DNA of 64,000 nt from Sphingopyxis sp. GTDB lineage: Bacteria; Pseudomonadota; Alphaproteobacteria; Sphingomonadales; Sphingomonadaceae. The stretch is from contig NZ_JADIZJ010000021.1 of NCBI RefSeq assembly GCF_016704835.1, forward strand, positions 558,001-622,000, given 5' to 3'. The notes beneath the pieces are model-generated. The model did no database searches and was not told the DNA's origin. It worked only from the letters and a program-made list of their open reading frames with translations. A program made the translations under genes and the position numbers. This document shows positions 44,107 through 55,334 of the stretch, one piece after another (within the stretch, counting starts at the first letter, position 1; each line of letters begins with the position of its first letter).

Positions 44107-45120
44107 TCAATAAGCGCGCGCGATGGCGAACGCGACCGCCTCAGTCAGCGCCGCTTTAGCCTGGCTAGCGCGAAAGCCGCCGATCGCGTCGACGGCGCGC
44201 TGGCCATAATGCCGCGCCCGCGCCAGCGTGTCTTCGATCGTGCCATGTCTATGGAGCAGGCTGGTGGCGTGAAGCAGGTCTTCGTCGGCGGTGCGATGGC
44301 CGGTGATCGCGAGCTTCCAGAATTCGCGCTCCTCGGCGCTGCCGCGGGCATAGGCGAGGATGACGGGCAGCGTGACCTTGCCATCGCGGAAATCGTCGCC
44401 GACGCCTTTGCCCATGGTTTCGGCGTCCGAAACATAGTCGATCGCATCGTCGACGAGCTGGAACGCAATGCCCAGATTGCGGCCATAGGCGTCGAGCGCC
44501 GCTTCGGTCGCCTCGTCGCGCTCGGCGACAACCGCAGCGATCTTGCACGCGGCGGCGAACAGTTCGGCGGTCTTGGCATTGATGATCGCCAGATACTGGT
44601 CTTCGCTGGTTTCGATGCGGCGCTGCGCCGACAGCTGGTTGACCTCACCCTCGGCAATCACCGCCGACGCACGCGACAGGATCTTGAGCACCTTCAGCGA
44701 TCCGTCTTCGACCATCACCTCGAACGCGCGGCTGAACAGGAAATCGCCGACCAGCACCGACGCGCTGTTGCCCCAGATCAGGTTCGCGGTCTTGCGGCCG
44801 CGGCGCAGGTCCGATTTGTCGACGACATCGTCGTGGAGCAGGGTCGCGGTGTGGATGAATTCGACCGCTGCCGCCAGTTTGCAGTGGCGGCGCCCTGGAT
44901 AGTCGAGCAGCTTGCCGCACGCGAGGGTCAGCATCGGCCGCATCCGTTTGCCGCCGCCGGCGATCAGGTGACCGGCGAGTTCGGGGATCAGCGGTACTTC
45001 GGATTGCATGCGGTCAAGAATGACCGAATTGACCTCGTTCATGTCGGCGACGACAAGCGCCATCATCGGGTCGAGCGAGGGGGGCCGTTCGCCGTGGAGC
45101 TGATGGATTTCGGCAGTCAT
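44107..45120 (-). CDS. Polyprenyl diphosphate synthase (ubiquinone side chain)
   Basis: A 337-residue trans-prenyltransferase that elongates isoprenoid chains. The first Asp-rich motif LLHDDVVD (DDVVD at 97-101) and the second QLVDDAIDY are intact, with GGGKRMRPML upstream. Long-chain type (octa- or decaprenyl) is likely, as sphingomonads use ubiquinone-10; it would then be the homologue of ispB/ddsA. The start at 45120 has AAGGCTCG upstream; the open frame to 45189 lacks homology. It is divergent from chorismate mutase. Confidence 0.93.
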   Translation of the reverse strand: MTAEIHQLHGERPPSLDPMMALVVADMNEVNSVILDRMQSEVPLIPELAGHLIAGGGKRMRPMLTLACGKLLDYPGRRHCKLAAAVEFIHTATLLHDDVVDKSDLRRGRKTANLIWGNSASVLVGDFLFSRAFEVMVEDGSLKVLKILSRASAVIAEGEVNQLSAQRRIETSEDQYLAIINAKTAELFAAACKIAAVVAERDEATEAALDAYGRNLGIAFQLVDDAIDYVSDAETMGKGVGDDFRDGKVTLPVILAYARGSAEEREFWKLAITGHRTADEDLLHATSLLHRHGTIEDTLARARHYGQRAVDAIGGFRASQAKAALTEAVAFAIARAY

Positions 45121-45224
45121 AATGCGGCGAGCCTTGGCCGCGCGGCCACGATTTTGCAACGACTTTCGGCTTGCCAGTGCCCCCTGCACAGTGCCAAGCG
45201 ATCGATGTACGAGAGGAGCCGCCT

Positions 45225-45509
45225 ATGGACGACCAACTGAGCCGTTACCGCCAGAGCATCGACAATATTGACGCGGCGCTCGTCTATATGCTTGCCGAGC
45301 GATTCAAGGTCACGAAGGCCGTCGGCGAGCTGAAAGCACGCGACGGCCTGCCCCCTGCCGATCCGGGCCGCGAGGAACGCCAGATCGAGCGGCTGCGGTC
45401 GCTGGCGCGCGATGCGGACCTTGATCCAGAATTCAGCGAGAAATTCCTGCGCTTCATCATTGAGGAAGTGATCCGCCATCACCAACAGGTGCGCGAGGGG
45501 GGCGCGTGA
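45225..45509 (+). CDS. Chorismate mutase (AroQ class)
   Basis: A 94-residue all-helical enzyme converting chorismate to prephenate for Phe/Tyr synthesis. Diagnostic residues are in RQSIDNIDAALVYMLAERFKVTKAVGELKA and PGREERQIERL, ending in the HHQQ helix. GAGAGGA lies about 8 bases before the ATG. Its stop overlaps the GTG start of the GST gene by four bases. A second, different chorismate mutase lies at 61632. Confidence 0.92.
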   Translation: MDDQLSRYRQSIDNIDAALVYMLAERFKVTKAVGELKARDGLPPADPGREERQIERLRSLARDADLDPEFSEKFLRFIIEEVIRHHQQVREGGA

Positions 45510-46201
45510 GCACCGACCATCCGATCTTCTCGCGCTGGCCCGCGCAGCACCCGGGTCGGCTCCAGCTCTTTTCTGCCCCGACGCCGAATGGCGTGAAGGC
45601 CGGGATCATGCTTGAGGAAACAGCGCTGCCGTATGAGGCGCACCGTATCGACATCATGTCGAACGAAAGCCACGATCCGGCGTTTCTCGCGCTCAATCCA
45701 AATGGCAAAATTCCGGCGATCTACGATCCCGACGGCCCGGGCGGCAAGGCGCTCGCGTTGTGGGAATCGGGCGCGATCCTGATCTACCTCGCCGACAAGA
45801 GCGGCCAGTTGCTCGCGACCGACGCGGCCATTCGCTACGAAACGATCCAATGGGTGATGTGGCAGATGGGCGGGGTTGGCCCGATGTTTGGCCAGCTCGG
45901 TTTCTTCCACAAATTTGCGGGGCGCGAATATGAGGACAAGCGCCCGCGCGATCGTTATGCGGCGGAATCTTCGCGGCTGCTCGCCGTCCTCGACGCGCGG
46001 CTGACCGACCGAGCGTGGATCATGGGCGACGATTACAGCATCGCCGACATTTCGCTGCTCGGCTGGGTACGCAATCTGATCGGTTTTTACGAGGCCGCCG
46101 AGATTGTCGGTTTCGACCGATTCTCCCAGGTGCAACGCTGGCTAGACGCGGGACTGATGCGACCGGCGGTGCAGCGCGGCCTGACGGTCACCGCGGCCTA
46201 A
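45506..46201 (+). CDS. Glutathione S-transferase, Ure2p/YfcG-like
   Basis: A 231-residue protein with a thioredoxin-fold N-terminal domain (LQLFSAPTPNGVKAGIMLEE; NPNGKIPAI; cis-proline region) and the helical C-terminal domain (DYSIADISLLGWVRN). TPNG in place of a catalytic tyrosine or cysteine is the pattern of nu-class (YfcG/YghU) enzymes with disulfide-bond reductase activity. GTG start overlapping chorismate mutase. Confidence 0.92.
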   Translation: MSTDHPIFSRWPAQHPGRLQLFSAPTPNGVKAGIMLEETALPYEAHRIDIMSNESHDPAFLALNPNGKIPAIYDPDGPGGKALALWESGAILIYLADKSGQLLATDAAIRYETIQWVMWQMGGVGPMFGQLGFFHKFAGREYEDKRPRDRYAAESSRLLAVLDARLTDRAWIMGDDYSIADISLLGWVRNLIGFYEAAEIVGFDRFSQVQRWLDAGLMRPAVQRGLTVTAA

Positions 46202-46244
46202 GGGTGCGCTAGCGAGCGAAACGAGGCTTTCGGCCGACAATCAA

Positions 46245-46264
46245 GGGGTGAGCGAACCCACCCC
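46245..46264. terminator. Hairpin between the convergent GST and OmpA genes
   Basis: GGGGTG pairs with CACCCC around an 8-base loop, followed on the plus strand by CTGTAGTTTC. It may be a weak bidirectional terminator. Confidence 0.45.
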
Positions 46265-46279
46265 CTGTAGTTTCGCTAC

Positions 46280-47173
46280 TTACAGGCCATCGAGTCCCTT
46301 GCTGACCAGAATATTCACCGCGACGCGACGGTTCTGCGCCTTGCCTTCGGGGGTCGTATTGTCCGCCGCCGGGTCAGCTTCGGCCATTCCAGTGGGGGTC
46401 AGCATGCGATAGGGTTTCCAACGGCAGGCCTGCTGGAGATGATTGACGACACGGCCGGCGCGCTTTTCGCTCAGCTCCTGGTTAAGTTCCTCGCTGCCCG
46501 TAGAATCGGTGTAGCCGACGACCAGCAGCAGGGCGTTATCCATCGCCTCGGCCTGGGTTGCCGCGGTGCAGAGGTCGGCTTTCGCCTGCGCCGACAGCAC
46601 GGCCTTGCCGGTGTCGAAATTCACGTTGATCGTGCCTTTGACATTATACTGGTCGATATCGCCAACCCGGCTGCGCAGCGCCTCGGTTGCCGCCGTCTGT
46701 TCGGCAAAACGCTGGTCGGTGCCGGTCCGGATCATCGACGCTGTGCGCAGATCCCTGCTCTTGAGATCAACCTGGCTCGCAACCAAGCCGCCATCCCACT
46801 GCAAGGTCTCGACAGTGACGGGCAGACCGTTGAGCAGCGAATCTGCCGCCAGCTTGTCGCTATTGAGGCCCAAAAATCCGCCCTTGGACTTGATCTTGGT
46901 ATAGTCAGCGATCGCGATACTCGTGTTGTTGCCATCGGCCGTCCGGACCTGCATCCGACCGTCGCTGCGCGCGGCGATGATGCCTTCGACGTCTGGCCCC
47001 TTGGTCATCTGATCGGGCGACGGCAGTGTGCCATAAACGGTTGCCATGACTTCGCCGCCATCGGCCGACTCCTGCGGCGGTTCCTGCGACTGTGCAGCGA
47101 GGCTGACGGGCGCGGTGCTGGCGAGCATGGCCAGCAGCAACAATGTTCTTGGTCGTTTGGAAACGGTAAGCAT
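46280..47173 (-). CDS. OmpA family protein
   Basis: A 297-residue exported protein with a signal peptide to about residue 27 (SLAAQS). The N-terminal half (about 40-150) is beta-rich and contains DUF5666-like repeats of a small barrel; this is tentative. The C-terminal OmpA/MotB peptidoglycan-binding domain (about 185-295) is clear: NVNFDTGKAVLS, GYTDSTGSEELNQELSEKRA and the AQNRRVAVNI end. It has no transmembrane barrel, so it is probably periplasmic and cell-wall bound. Confidence 0.88.
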   Translation of the reverse strand: MLTVSKRPRTLLLLAMLASTAPVSLAAQSQEPPQESADGGEVMATVYGTLPSPDQMTKGPDVEGIIAARSDGRMQVRTADGNNTSIAIADYTKIKSKGGFLGLNSDKLAADSLLNGLPVTVETLQWDGGLVASQVDLKSRDLRTASMIRTGTDQRFAEQTAATEALRSRVGDIDQYNVKGTINVNFDTGKAVLSAQAKADLCTAATQAEAMDNALLLVVGYTDSTGSEELNQELSEKRAGRVVNHLQQACRWKPYRMLTPTGMAEADPAADNTTPEGKAQNRRVAVNILVSKGLDGL

Positions 47174-47324
47174 GACCCTACTCCTTCAGTAATCCGCCCC
47201 CGCGATTTCCCGTCGCCCCTTCTGGCAAGTCGATACGTCCGGCAAGTCAGGACCGTCGATTGCGCCGACAATATGGGCGGATTGTGCGGTGAGCCGATGC
47301 ACAGTGCCCTCACAACTGCGATTT

Positions 47325-48740
47325 TCAGGGCAGTTCGCTTGCGGGCAAACGCAGTCGAACGAGCAGCCCACCCAGATCCTCGCTCTCTTCCAGTGCAATG
47401 CTGCCGCCGTAGATTTCGGCGACGTCGCGGACGATCGCGAGGCCGAGTCCCGTACCCGGCTTGCCGCTGTCGAGCCGGACGCCGCGGTCGAAGATGCGGG
47501 TCCGATCGGCGGGCGATATCCCGGGACCATCGTCTTCGACCATGATTTCGACCATCGCGCCCTCGCGCTGAATCGTGACAAAGACGCTGCCGCCGCCATA
47601 TTTGGCGGCGTTTTCGAGCAAATTGCCAACCAGTTCGTCGAGGTCCTGGCGTTCGACGCGCGCAACCAATTGCTTGTCGCCCACCGCGTCAAGCCGCACC
47701 CTGGGATAAAGCAGCGCCACGGCGCGCGTCACGCTATCGACGCTCTCGCGGACATTGGCACGCGCCTGTGCTGCACCACGTCGGCCGACGGCGCGCGCTC
47801 GGGCGAGATGGTGCTCGACCTGCCGCTGCATTGTCGCCGCCTCGCGCCGCACAGTGTCGGCCAGCGGCGATGTCTGGCTGGTCGCGCTGTTGAGCAGCAC
47901 GGTCAGCGGGGTTTTAAGCGCATGCGCAAGATTGCCGGCGTGGAGCCGCGCTTCCTCGGCCTGCTTCTCGTTATGCGCTAGCAGCGCATTGAGTTCGTCG
48001 ACCATCGGCTGCACTTCCAGCGGCAACGGCGCATCGACGCGGCGATTCTGCCCACCGCGCATCGCGGCGATCGCACGGCGAATATGGCGCAGCGGCCATA
48101 GCCCGTAAAAGGTCTGGAGCGCGGCGAGCATGAGGAGGCCGAGGCCAAGCAGCGCGAGACTAGGGATCAGCGTCGCGCGCACCGCGCCGACCTGCGTGTC
48201 GAGCGCCTCGCGCGACTGCGCGATCTGATAGCGCCAACTGACCCTGCTGCCTGGCAGAATGACATTGCGTTCGAGGACGCGCAATTCCTCGTCGGGGAAC
48301 TGGTTGCTGTCGTAAATGTGGATCTCGTTGTCGATATGCGCGGTCGGTGCTTTCAGCGACCGTTCCCACAGCGAGCGCGAGCGATAGGGTTCCTGCGTGC
48401 CACCGCTGATCTGCCAATAAAGGCCGCTATAGGGTTCGAGGAACCGCTGGTCGCCGAGCGGTTCGACCAGCCGCACCTCGCCATCGGGGCCGATTTCGGA
48501 TGAACGGATCATCGCGATCAGCACATATTCGAGACTCGAATCGAAATTGCGCGTGATCGCGCCGGTCAGCACCCGGTCGAGCGCGAAACCGCCGCCGATC
48601 AGCAGCACCGAAATCCACAACGCCGCAATCGCAATCATGCGCCGCGCCAGCGAGCCGGTGATACGGCTGGTCAGCGCGACCGGTTTTGCCGCAGCGTCCG
48701 CTTCTCTTTTAACCGCCGGGGTGACGTCGGCGTCGGCCAT
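47325..48740 (-). CDS. Sensor histidine kinase, PhoQ/OmpR-partner type
   Basis: A 471-residue membrane kinase. Transmembrane helices at about 35-57 and 192-212 enclose a periplasmic sensor of about 135 residues. A HAMP-like linker leads to the H-box NLAHALKTPLTVLL with His273, then N-box ENAAKYGGG and G-boxes DDGPGIS and GTGLGL. The operon with the response regulator upstream is evident: its start is 3 bases after that stop. The PhoPQ-like pairing and a PepSY gene suggest sensing of envelope or cation conditions. Confidence 0.93.
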   Translation of the reverse strand: MADADVTPAVKREADAAAKPVALTSRITGSLARRMIAIAALWISVLLIGGGFALDRVLTGAITRNFDSSLEYVLIAMIRSSEIGPDGEVRLVEPLGDQRFLEPYSGLYWQISGGTQEPYRSRSLWERSLKAPTAHIDNEIHIYDSNQFPDEELRVLERNVILPGSRVSWRYQIAQSREALDTQVGAVRATLIPSLALLGLGLLMLAALQTFYGLWPLRHIRRAIAAMRGGQNRRVDAPLPLEVQPMVDELNALLAHNEKQAEEARLHAGNLAHALKTPLTVLLNSATSQTSPLADTVRREAATMQRQVEHHLARARAVGRRGAAQARANVRESVDSVTRAVALLYPRVRLDAVGDKQLVARVERQDLDELVGNLLENAAKYGGGSVFVTIQREGAMVEIMVEDDGPGISPADRTRIFDRGVRLDSGKPGTGLGLAIVRDVAEIYGGSIALEESEDLGGLLVRLRLPASELP

Positions 48741-48743
48741 AAG

Positions 48744-49406
48744 TTATTGCGGATCGTCGAGCTGGTAGCCGAGGCCGCGGATCGTCGTGATGATGTCGGC
48801 GCCGAGTTTTTTGCGGATGCGCGTCACGAACACCTCGATCGTGTTCGAATCGCGATCGAAGTCCTGATCATAGATATGTTCGATCAACTCGGTGCGCGAA
48901 ACGACCTTACCCTTGTGATGAATCAGATATGACAGCAGCTTATATTCCTGCGCGGTCAACTTCACCGCTTCGCCGGCGAGCGTCACGCGGCCCGAACGCG
49001 TGTCGAGCCGCACCTGGCCCGCGGTCAACTCGCTTGACGCATTGCCTGCAGCACGGCGGATCAGCGCCCGCAGGCGGGCGATCAATTCCTCGGTCTGGAA
49101 CGGTTTGGCAAGATAGTCATCAGCGCCGGCATCGAGCCCGGCGACCTTGTCCGACCAGCTGTCGCGCGCGGTGAGCACGAGGACGGGGAAGTTGCGCTTT
49201 TCGCGGCGCCAGCGGTCGAGCACCGTCAGCCCGTCAATCTCCGGGAGGCCGAGGTCGAGAATCGCAGCATCGTAATTTTCGGTCGAGCCGAGGAAGTGGC
49301 CATCCTCGCCATCGGTCGCCAGATCGACGGCATAGCCTGCGCCTTCCAGCGTCGCTTTCAGCTGCGGGCCGAGGGTGGGTTCGTCTTCGACAATCAATAT
49401 CCGCAT
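48744..49406 (-). CDS. OmpR/PhoP-type response regulator
   Basis: A 220-residue regulator with a receiver domain (EDE at 7-9, phospho-acceptor Asp51, Lys in AKPFQ) and a winged helix DNA-binding domain (LTAQEYKLLSYLIHHKGKVVSRTELIEHIY; TIEVFVTRIRKKLG). It is expressed with the kinase downstream. About 116 bases separate it from the PepSY gene upstream, in which the operon promoter or a read-through may lie. Confidence 0.95.
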   Translation of the reverse strand: MRILIVEDEPTLGPQLKATLEGAGYAVDLATDGEDGHFLGSTENYDAAILDLGLPEIDGLTVLDRWRREKRNFPVLVLTARDSWSDKVAGLDAGADDYLAKPFQTEELIARLRALIRRAAGNASSELTAGQVRLDTRSGRVTLAGEAVKLTAQEYKLLSYLIHHKGKVVSRTELIEHIYDQDFDRDSNTIEVFVTRIRKKLGADIITTIRGLGYQLDDPQ

Positions 49407-49522
49407 TCGGACGCCTTTCCTTTGCTGACCGGCGGAACCGGCCGCATGTTTCGACTGTGTATCAAGTCCGAACGATCATCGCAAAATGTCGTTGCGCCCG
49501 GACCTTCAGCAATTTGTGACGA

Positions 49523-49831
49523 TCAGGGTTTGCGGCCGACAATCCGGCCGGTGCGGGCATCGACATAAACAACGACAACCTGGCTGCCGTCCATGAATTT
49601 CAACGCATAGATCATGCGTCCCGCGTCGAATTGCGGCCCACCGAGATAGGTCATCTCGCTATAGGGCGCGCGCGACCGGACGTCAGCGATCAGTCGGTTC
49701 AGCGGAATGACCTGCCCCTGGGCTGCCGCTTCGCGCAGATGATCCTGATCGCGATCGCCGCGCGCGATGGCGGGCGCCGCTGCGGATAGCAGCAGGGCAG
49801 AGATGAGTGCGAAGGTCAGGGTGCGGATCAT
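49523..49831 (-). CDS. PepSY domain-containing periplasmic protein
   Basis: A 102-residue protein with a signal peptide (to about AIARG, residue 23-25) and a single PepSY domain: PLNRLIADVRSRAPYSEMTYLGGPQFD and VVYVDARTGRIVGRKP. PepSY proteins beside two-component systems probably modulate the signal or a protease. It is the first gene of the PepSY-regulator-kinase set on this strand. Confidence 0.88.
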   Translation of the reverse strand: MIRTLTFALISALLLSAAAPAIARGDRDQDHLREAAAQGQVIPLNRLIADVRSRAPYSEMTYLGGPQFDAGRMIYALKFMDGSQVVVVYVDARTGRIVGRKP

Positions 49832-49919
49832 GGTCGTCTCTCTAATGCGAAAGCATTGAATAGGCGATGAATGGTCCGGTCAGCTCCCGTATCGCTTGCG
49901 CGCCTGGCCGATCGGGCCA

Positions 49920-49994
49920 TGGTGGGCGCGGCAGGGATTGAACCTGCGACCCCACCCGTGTGAAGGGTGTGCTCTACCACTGAGCTACGCGCCC
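49920..49994 (-). tRNA. tRNA-Val (anticodon CAC)
   Basis: A complete cloverleaf on the minus strand: acceptor stem GGGCGCG/CGCGCCC, D-arm GCTC-AGTGGTA-GAGC, anticodon stem CACCC/GGGTG with loop TTCACAC giving anticodon CAC, T-arm GCAGG-TTCAATC-CCTGC, discriminator A and encoded CCA. It reads GUG codons. No integrase or repeat is found beside it, so it is not in use as an attachment site here. Confidence 0.97.
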
Positions 49995-50099
49995 GTCCGG
50001 GTCGGACGATTAGCCGATGCCAGAAAGCCGCACGTCCATAGCCGCTGCACCGATGATTGCAACGGCGATTTCGTCCTTACCATCGGTCCGATGCAAATC

Positions 50100-50123
50100 A
50101 GGCCGCAGCTTGCGCTGCGGCCT
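50100..50123 (-). terminator. Intrinsic terminator of hup
   Basis: AGGCCGCAGC pairs perfectly with GCTGCGGCCT around TTGC, 29 bases after the hup stop on the minus strand; followed by GATTTGC. Strong stem, weak T tract. Confidence 0.7.
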
Positions 50124-50152
50124 GAAATATTCTCACCGAAGGGGTTGGCCAA

Positions 50153-50425
50153 TCAGTTGACCGCGTCCTTGAGGGCCTTGCCGGCCTTGAACTTGGGCTG
50201 ATTCGACGCCGCGATGGTCATCGTTTCGCCGGTGCGCGGGTTGCGACCGGTCGATGCCTTGCGCTTGCTGACAGCGAAGGTGCCAAAACCAACGAGACGA
50301 ACTTCGCCACCCTTTTTCAGCGAACCGGTGATCGCTTCGAAAACGGCTTCGACAGCTTTGCTCGCATCACCCTTGGTCAGGCCGCTCGAGTCAGCGACGG
50401 CGGCGATCAGGTCTTGTTTGTTCAT
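50153..50425 (-). CDS. hup: HU family DNA-binding protein
   Basis: A 90-residue nucleoid protein that bends DNA as a dimer. The sequence is typical: MNKQDLIAAVA, GEVRLVGFGTFAV, the arm motif KRKASTGRNPRTGETM and KFKAGKALKDAVN. Placement downstream of lon is the same as in many proteobacteria. Whether it corresponds to hupA or hupB of E. coli cannot be told. Confidence 0.97.
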   Translation of the reverse strand: MNKQDLIAAVADSSGLTKGDASKAVEAVFEAITGSLKKGGEVRLVGFGTFAVSKRKASTGRNPRTGETMTIAASNQPKFKAGKALKDAVN

Positions 50426-50533
50426 GCCTAAGGAACCCCTGCTTATGGTTGGTTGAATGATTCATGGCCGTGCCATGGCGCGTCACTAACGCCGTTTCGC
50501 CCCGCCTTGTCAAAGCAAAAAGGCTCGAAAACC

Positions 50534-50556
50534 GTCGCAAAACGAGGATTTTGCGA
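50534..50556 (-). terminator. Candidate terminator of lon
   Basis: GTCGCAAAA pairs with TTTTGCGAC (9 bp, perfect) around a 5-base loop; on the minus strand GGTTTTC follows. It lies about 40 bases after the lon stop and upstream of hup. Confidence 0.55.
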
Positions 50557-50592
50557 CGAAAAGCACGGTCGCGAGACGTCAATCAATCGGGG

Positions 50593-52989
<2,397 letters not shown>

Positions 52990-53052
52990 TACGGCTCCTG
53001 GACAGGCATCACGACTGGACGCACCGCCCTTCTCATAGGGTGTTCATCGCTA

Positions 53053-53080
53053 ATATGGCGTAACTTGGCACGCATTCAAT
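53053..53080 (-). promoter_or_regulatory. Candidate sigma-32 promoter of lon
   Basis: On the minus strand ATTGAA, then 15 bases, then GCCATAT. This is close to the heat-shock pattern CTTGAA-N13/17-CCCATNT, with mismatches at the first base of each box. lon is a sigma-32 gene in many proteobacteria. Confidence 0.4.
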
Positions 53081-53112
53081 GTCGCCGCGCTGAACGGTGC
53101 GCGCAAGCCGGC

Positions 53113-53448
53113 TCAAAACGGCAGTTTGAAGCCCGGGGGGAGCGGCAGGCCGCTCGTCATCTTGCCCATTTCTTCATTGCTGACCCGGTCGGCCTTTTCG
53201 CGCGCATCGTTGAAAGCGGCGGCAAGCAGATCCTCGAGCATTTGCTTGTCGGCGGGCACCATCAGGCTGTCGTCGATGGCAATCGACTTGATCCGACCCT
53301 TGGCGCTCGCCAAAATTCGCACCAGTCCGCCGCCCGAAACGCCTTCGACCTCGACACTGTCGAGCTTCGCCTGTGCCTCCTGCATCTGCGCCTGCACCGT
53401 GGCGGCGGCTTCCTGCGCCGCCTTCATCATTTCTTCGATCGATTTCAT
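53113..53448 (-). CDS. YbaB/EbfC family nucleoid-associated protein
   Basis: A 111-residue small DNA-binding dimer protein; helical N-terminus (EEMMKAAQEAAATVQAQMQEAQ), central beta sheet (VEVEGVSGGGLVRI) and C-terminal Gly/Pro tail (GLPLPPGFKLPF). The gene overlaps the end of dnaX by four bases (ATGA), the classical dnaX-ybaB arrangement. In other bacteria this operon continues with recR, which is absent here. Confidence 0.95.
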   Translation of the reverse strand: MKSIEEMMKAAQEAAATVQAQMQEAQAKLDSVEVEGVSGGGLVRILASAKGRIKSIAIDDSLMVPADKQMLEDLLAAAFNDAREKADRVSNEEMGKMTSGLPLPPGFKLPF

Positions 53449-55151
53449 GGATTGGACTTATGGCGATTGTCGGCGGGGTCTTCAAGGCTGGCGTCAGGAA
53501 AAGCGGCCAGCGCCGCCCTAACGACCGGCAGTTCGCGAATCCGCGCGTCATTGTCGGCGGCAGTCACGGCGCGCATCTCCCCCAGGCTGGGCCGCGCATC
53601 ACCCTCCCCCACTCGGACGTGCCAACGGCTGCCAGTGGCGGCCAGTAGCGCGTCGCCGAGATCGCGGAGGAACGTCGCGGACAGCGTCGGGGCGGCGGCA
53701 AAAACCAAGTGGCCGGGTTCGAGTTCGATAACCCGCAAATGATCATGGACTTGCACCGCCAGCCGGTGATTTCCGCTGCTTTCGAGCAATTGGTGGATCT
53801 GCGCAATCGTCAGAGATGTCGCCGGGAGCGCCGCGTCCGGTGCAGCCTCTGCGACGGGCGTCGCCACCGCGGTTTCCTGCGCTGTGGCTGCGGGCGATGC
53901 TGTCAGCGGCATCGTCGGCATCCGGCCTGATTCCAGCAGTTTTGCCAGTTCGCCGGGATCGGGCATCGCTGAGGCATAAATCACGCGCAGCAACAGCATT
54001 TCCAGATGCTCAAGCGGATTGTTGGCGCGCAGCACCTCCTCGTGGCCCTTGAGCAACAACTGCCACAGCCGGTTGAGAGGCGCAAAGCCGAGCTTTTGCG
54101 CCCAGTCGCCGATGCGTTCGCGATCGGCCTCGGCGAGTGCGGAGTCGTCGTGGCGCGACACTTTGGCGAGCGTGACTGCGTGGGTCAGGTCCATCAGCCC
54201 GCGCACCATCGCGACGGGTTCGATCCCCAGCGCGTATTGCGCGCGCGCCAGGTCGATCGCGGCGGCGCTGTCGCCGTCCAGGATCGCCGCCATCAACTGC
54301 GCAATCGATGTGCGATCGGACAGGCCGAGCATCACGCGCACCTGCGCCGCGCCGATCATGCCGCCACCGTCGAGGTCGGCATGCGCGATCGCCTGATCGA
54401 GGATCGACAGACCGTCGCGCACCGAACCCTCGGCTGCGTTGGCGATCAGCCAGATTGCGGGTGCTTCGGCCTCGACGCCTTCTTTCTGCAAGATCGAACT
54501 GAAATGCGCGAATAGCATGTCGGGGGTGATGCGGCGCAGATCGAAGCGCTGGCAGCGCGACAGCACCGTCACCGGCACCTTGTTCACTTCGGTCGTCGCG
54601 AACAGGAATTTGACGTGCGGCGGCGGCTCTTCGAGCGTTTTCAGCAGCGCATTGAACGCGTTACGCGACAACATGTGCACTTCGTCGATGATGTAGATCT
54701 TGTAACGCGCCGACACCGCGGCATAGCGCACCGCCTCAATGATCTCGCGCACATCGTCGACGCCGGTGTTCGACGCGGCGTCCATTTCGATGACGTCGAT
54801 ATGGCGGCCTTCGGTGATCGCGCGGCACGGTTCGCACACGCCGCACGGATCGATCGTCGGCCCGCCCTGCCCGTCGGGACCGATGCAGTTCAGCGCCTTC
54901 GCAATCAGGCGCGCGGTCGACGTCTTGCCGACCCCGCGCACCCCGGTCATCAGAAACGCATGCGCGAGCCGGTCGCGCGCGATCGCATTGCCGAGCGTGC
55001 GCACCATCGCGTCCTGTCCGATCAACTCGGCAAAGGTTTGCGGGCGATATTTGCGCGCAAGGACGCGGTACGGGCCGCTCGACGCCTGCGGCGTCACCTC
55101 GGGCAGGTCCATTCCCAGCATCGGGGGTTCGTCGTCGGCGGAATCGCTCAT
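53445..55151 (-). CDS. dnaX: DNA polymerase III subunit gamma/tau
   Basis: A 568-residue AAA+ clamp loader subunit. Walker A is GVRGVGKTS (70-78), the zinc-binding cysteines are C89, C103, C106 and C109, Walker B is IIDEVHML, the sensor-1 FATTEVNK and the arginine finger LSRCQRF. An Ala/Pro linker (about 415-450) leads to the tau domain V-type C-terminus. I see no clear poly-A slippery site for a gamma product. The 4.5S RNA gene lies just upstream on the same strand. Confidence 0.97.
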   Translation of the reverse strand: MSDSADDEPPMLGMDLPEVTPQASSGPYRVLARKYRPQTFAELIGQDAMVRTLGNAIARDRLAHAFLMTGVRGVGKTSTARLIAKALNCIGPDGQGGPTIDPCGVCEPCRAITEGRHIDVIEMDAASNTGVDDVREIIEAVRYAAVSARYKIYIIDEVHMLSRNAFNALLKTLEEPPPHVKFLFATTEVNKVPVTVLSRCQRFDLRRITPDMLFAHFSSILQKEGVEAEAPAIWLIANAAEGSVRDGLSILDQAIAHADLDGGGMIGAAQVRVMLGLSDRTSIAQLMAAILDGDSAAAIDLARAQYALGIEPVAMVRGLMDLTHAVTLAKVSRHDDSALAEADRERIGDWAQKLGFAPLNRLWQLLLKGHEEVLRANNPLEHLEMLLLRVIYASAMPDPGELAKLLESGRMPTMPLTASPAATAQETAVATPVAEAAPDAALPATSLTIAQIHQLLESSGNHRLAVQVHDHLRVIELEPGHLVFAAAPTLSATFLRDLGDALLAATGSRWHVRVGEGDARPSLGEMRAVTAADNDARIRELPVVRAALAAFPDASLEDPADNRHKSNP

Positions 55152-55199
55152 CGGTCCGTCTTAGGGACGGCACGCGATCTTGTCGAAGGGGGAAATTGG

Positions 55200-55292
55200 G
55201 TGGGAGCCGGAACGACCCGCGGCGAATTCGTTGCGGCTGCTTCCTTCCGGACCTGACCGGGTTGGCGAAGACCACGTCCGCCCGACTCCCGC
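55200..55292 (-). ncRNA. ffs: Signal recognition particle 4.5S RNA
   Basis: On the minus strand the invariant SRP core GGTCAGGTCCGGAAGGAAGC is present. The flanks fold into one long hairpin: GGGAGTCGG at the 5' end (55290) pairs with CCGGCTCCC at the 3' end (55202). It partners with Ffh in co-translational membrane targeting. The exact ends may be off by a few bases. The ffs-dnaX order is common in alphaproteobacteria. Confidence 0.92.
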
Positions 55293-55334
55293 GGCGCATA
55301 TGGCGGCGACGCCGGCGAAATGCAAGCCGGTGTG

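Noticed and set aside
49920..49994. Considered tRNA-Val as an integration site of a genomic island
   Set aside because: No direct repeat of its 3' end, no integrase, and the neighbours on both sides are core genes.
53445..55151. Considered a programmed frameshift in dnaX producing gamma
   Set aside because: No A-AAA-AAG or similar slippery heptamer with a downstream stem could be found by eye.
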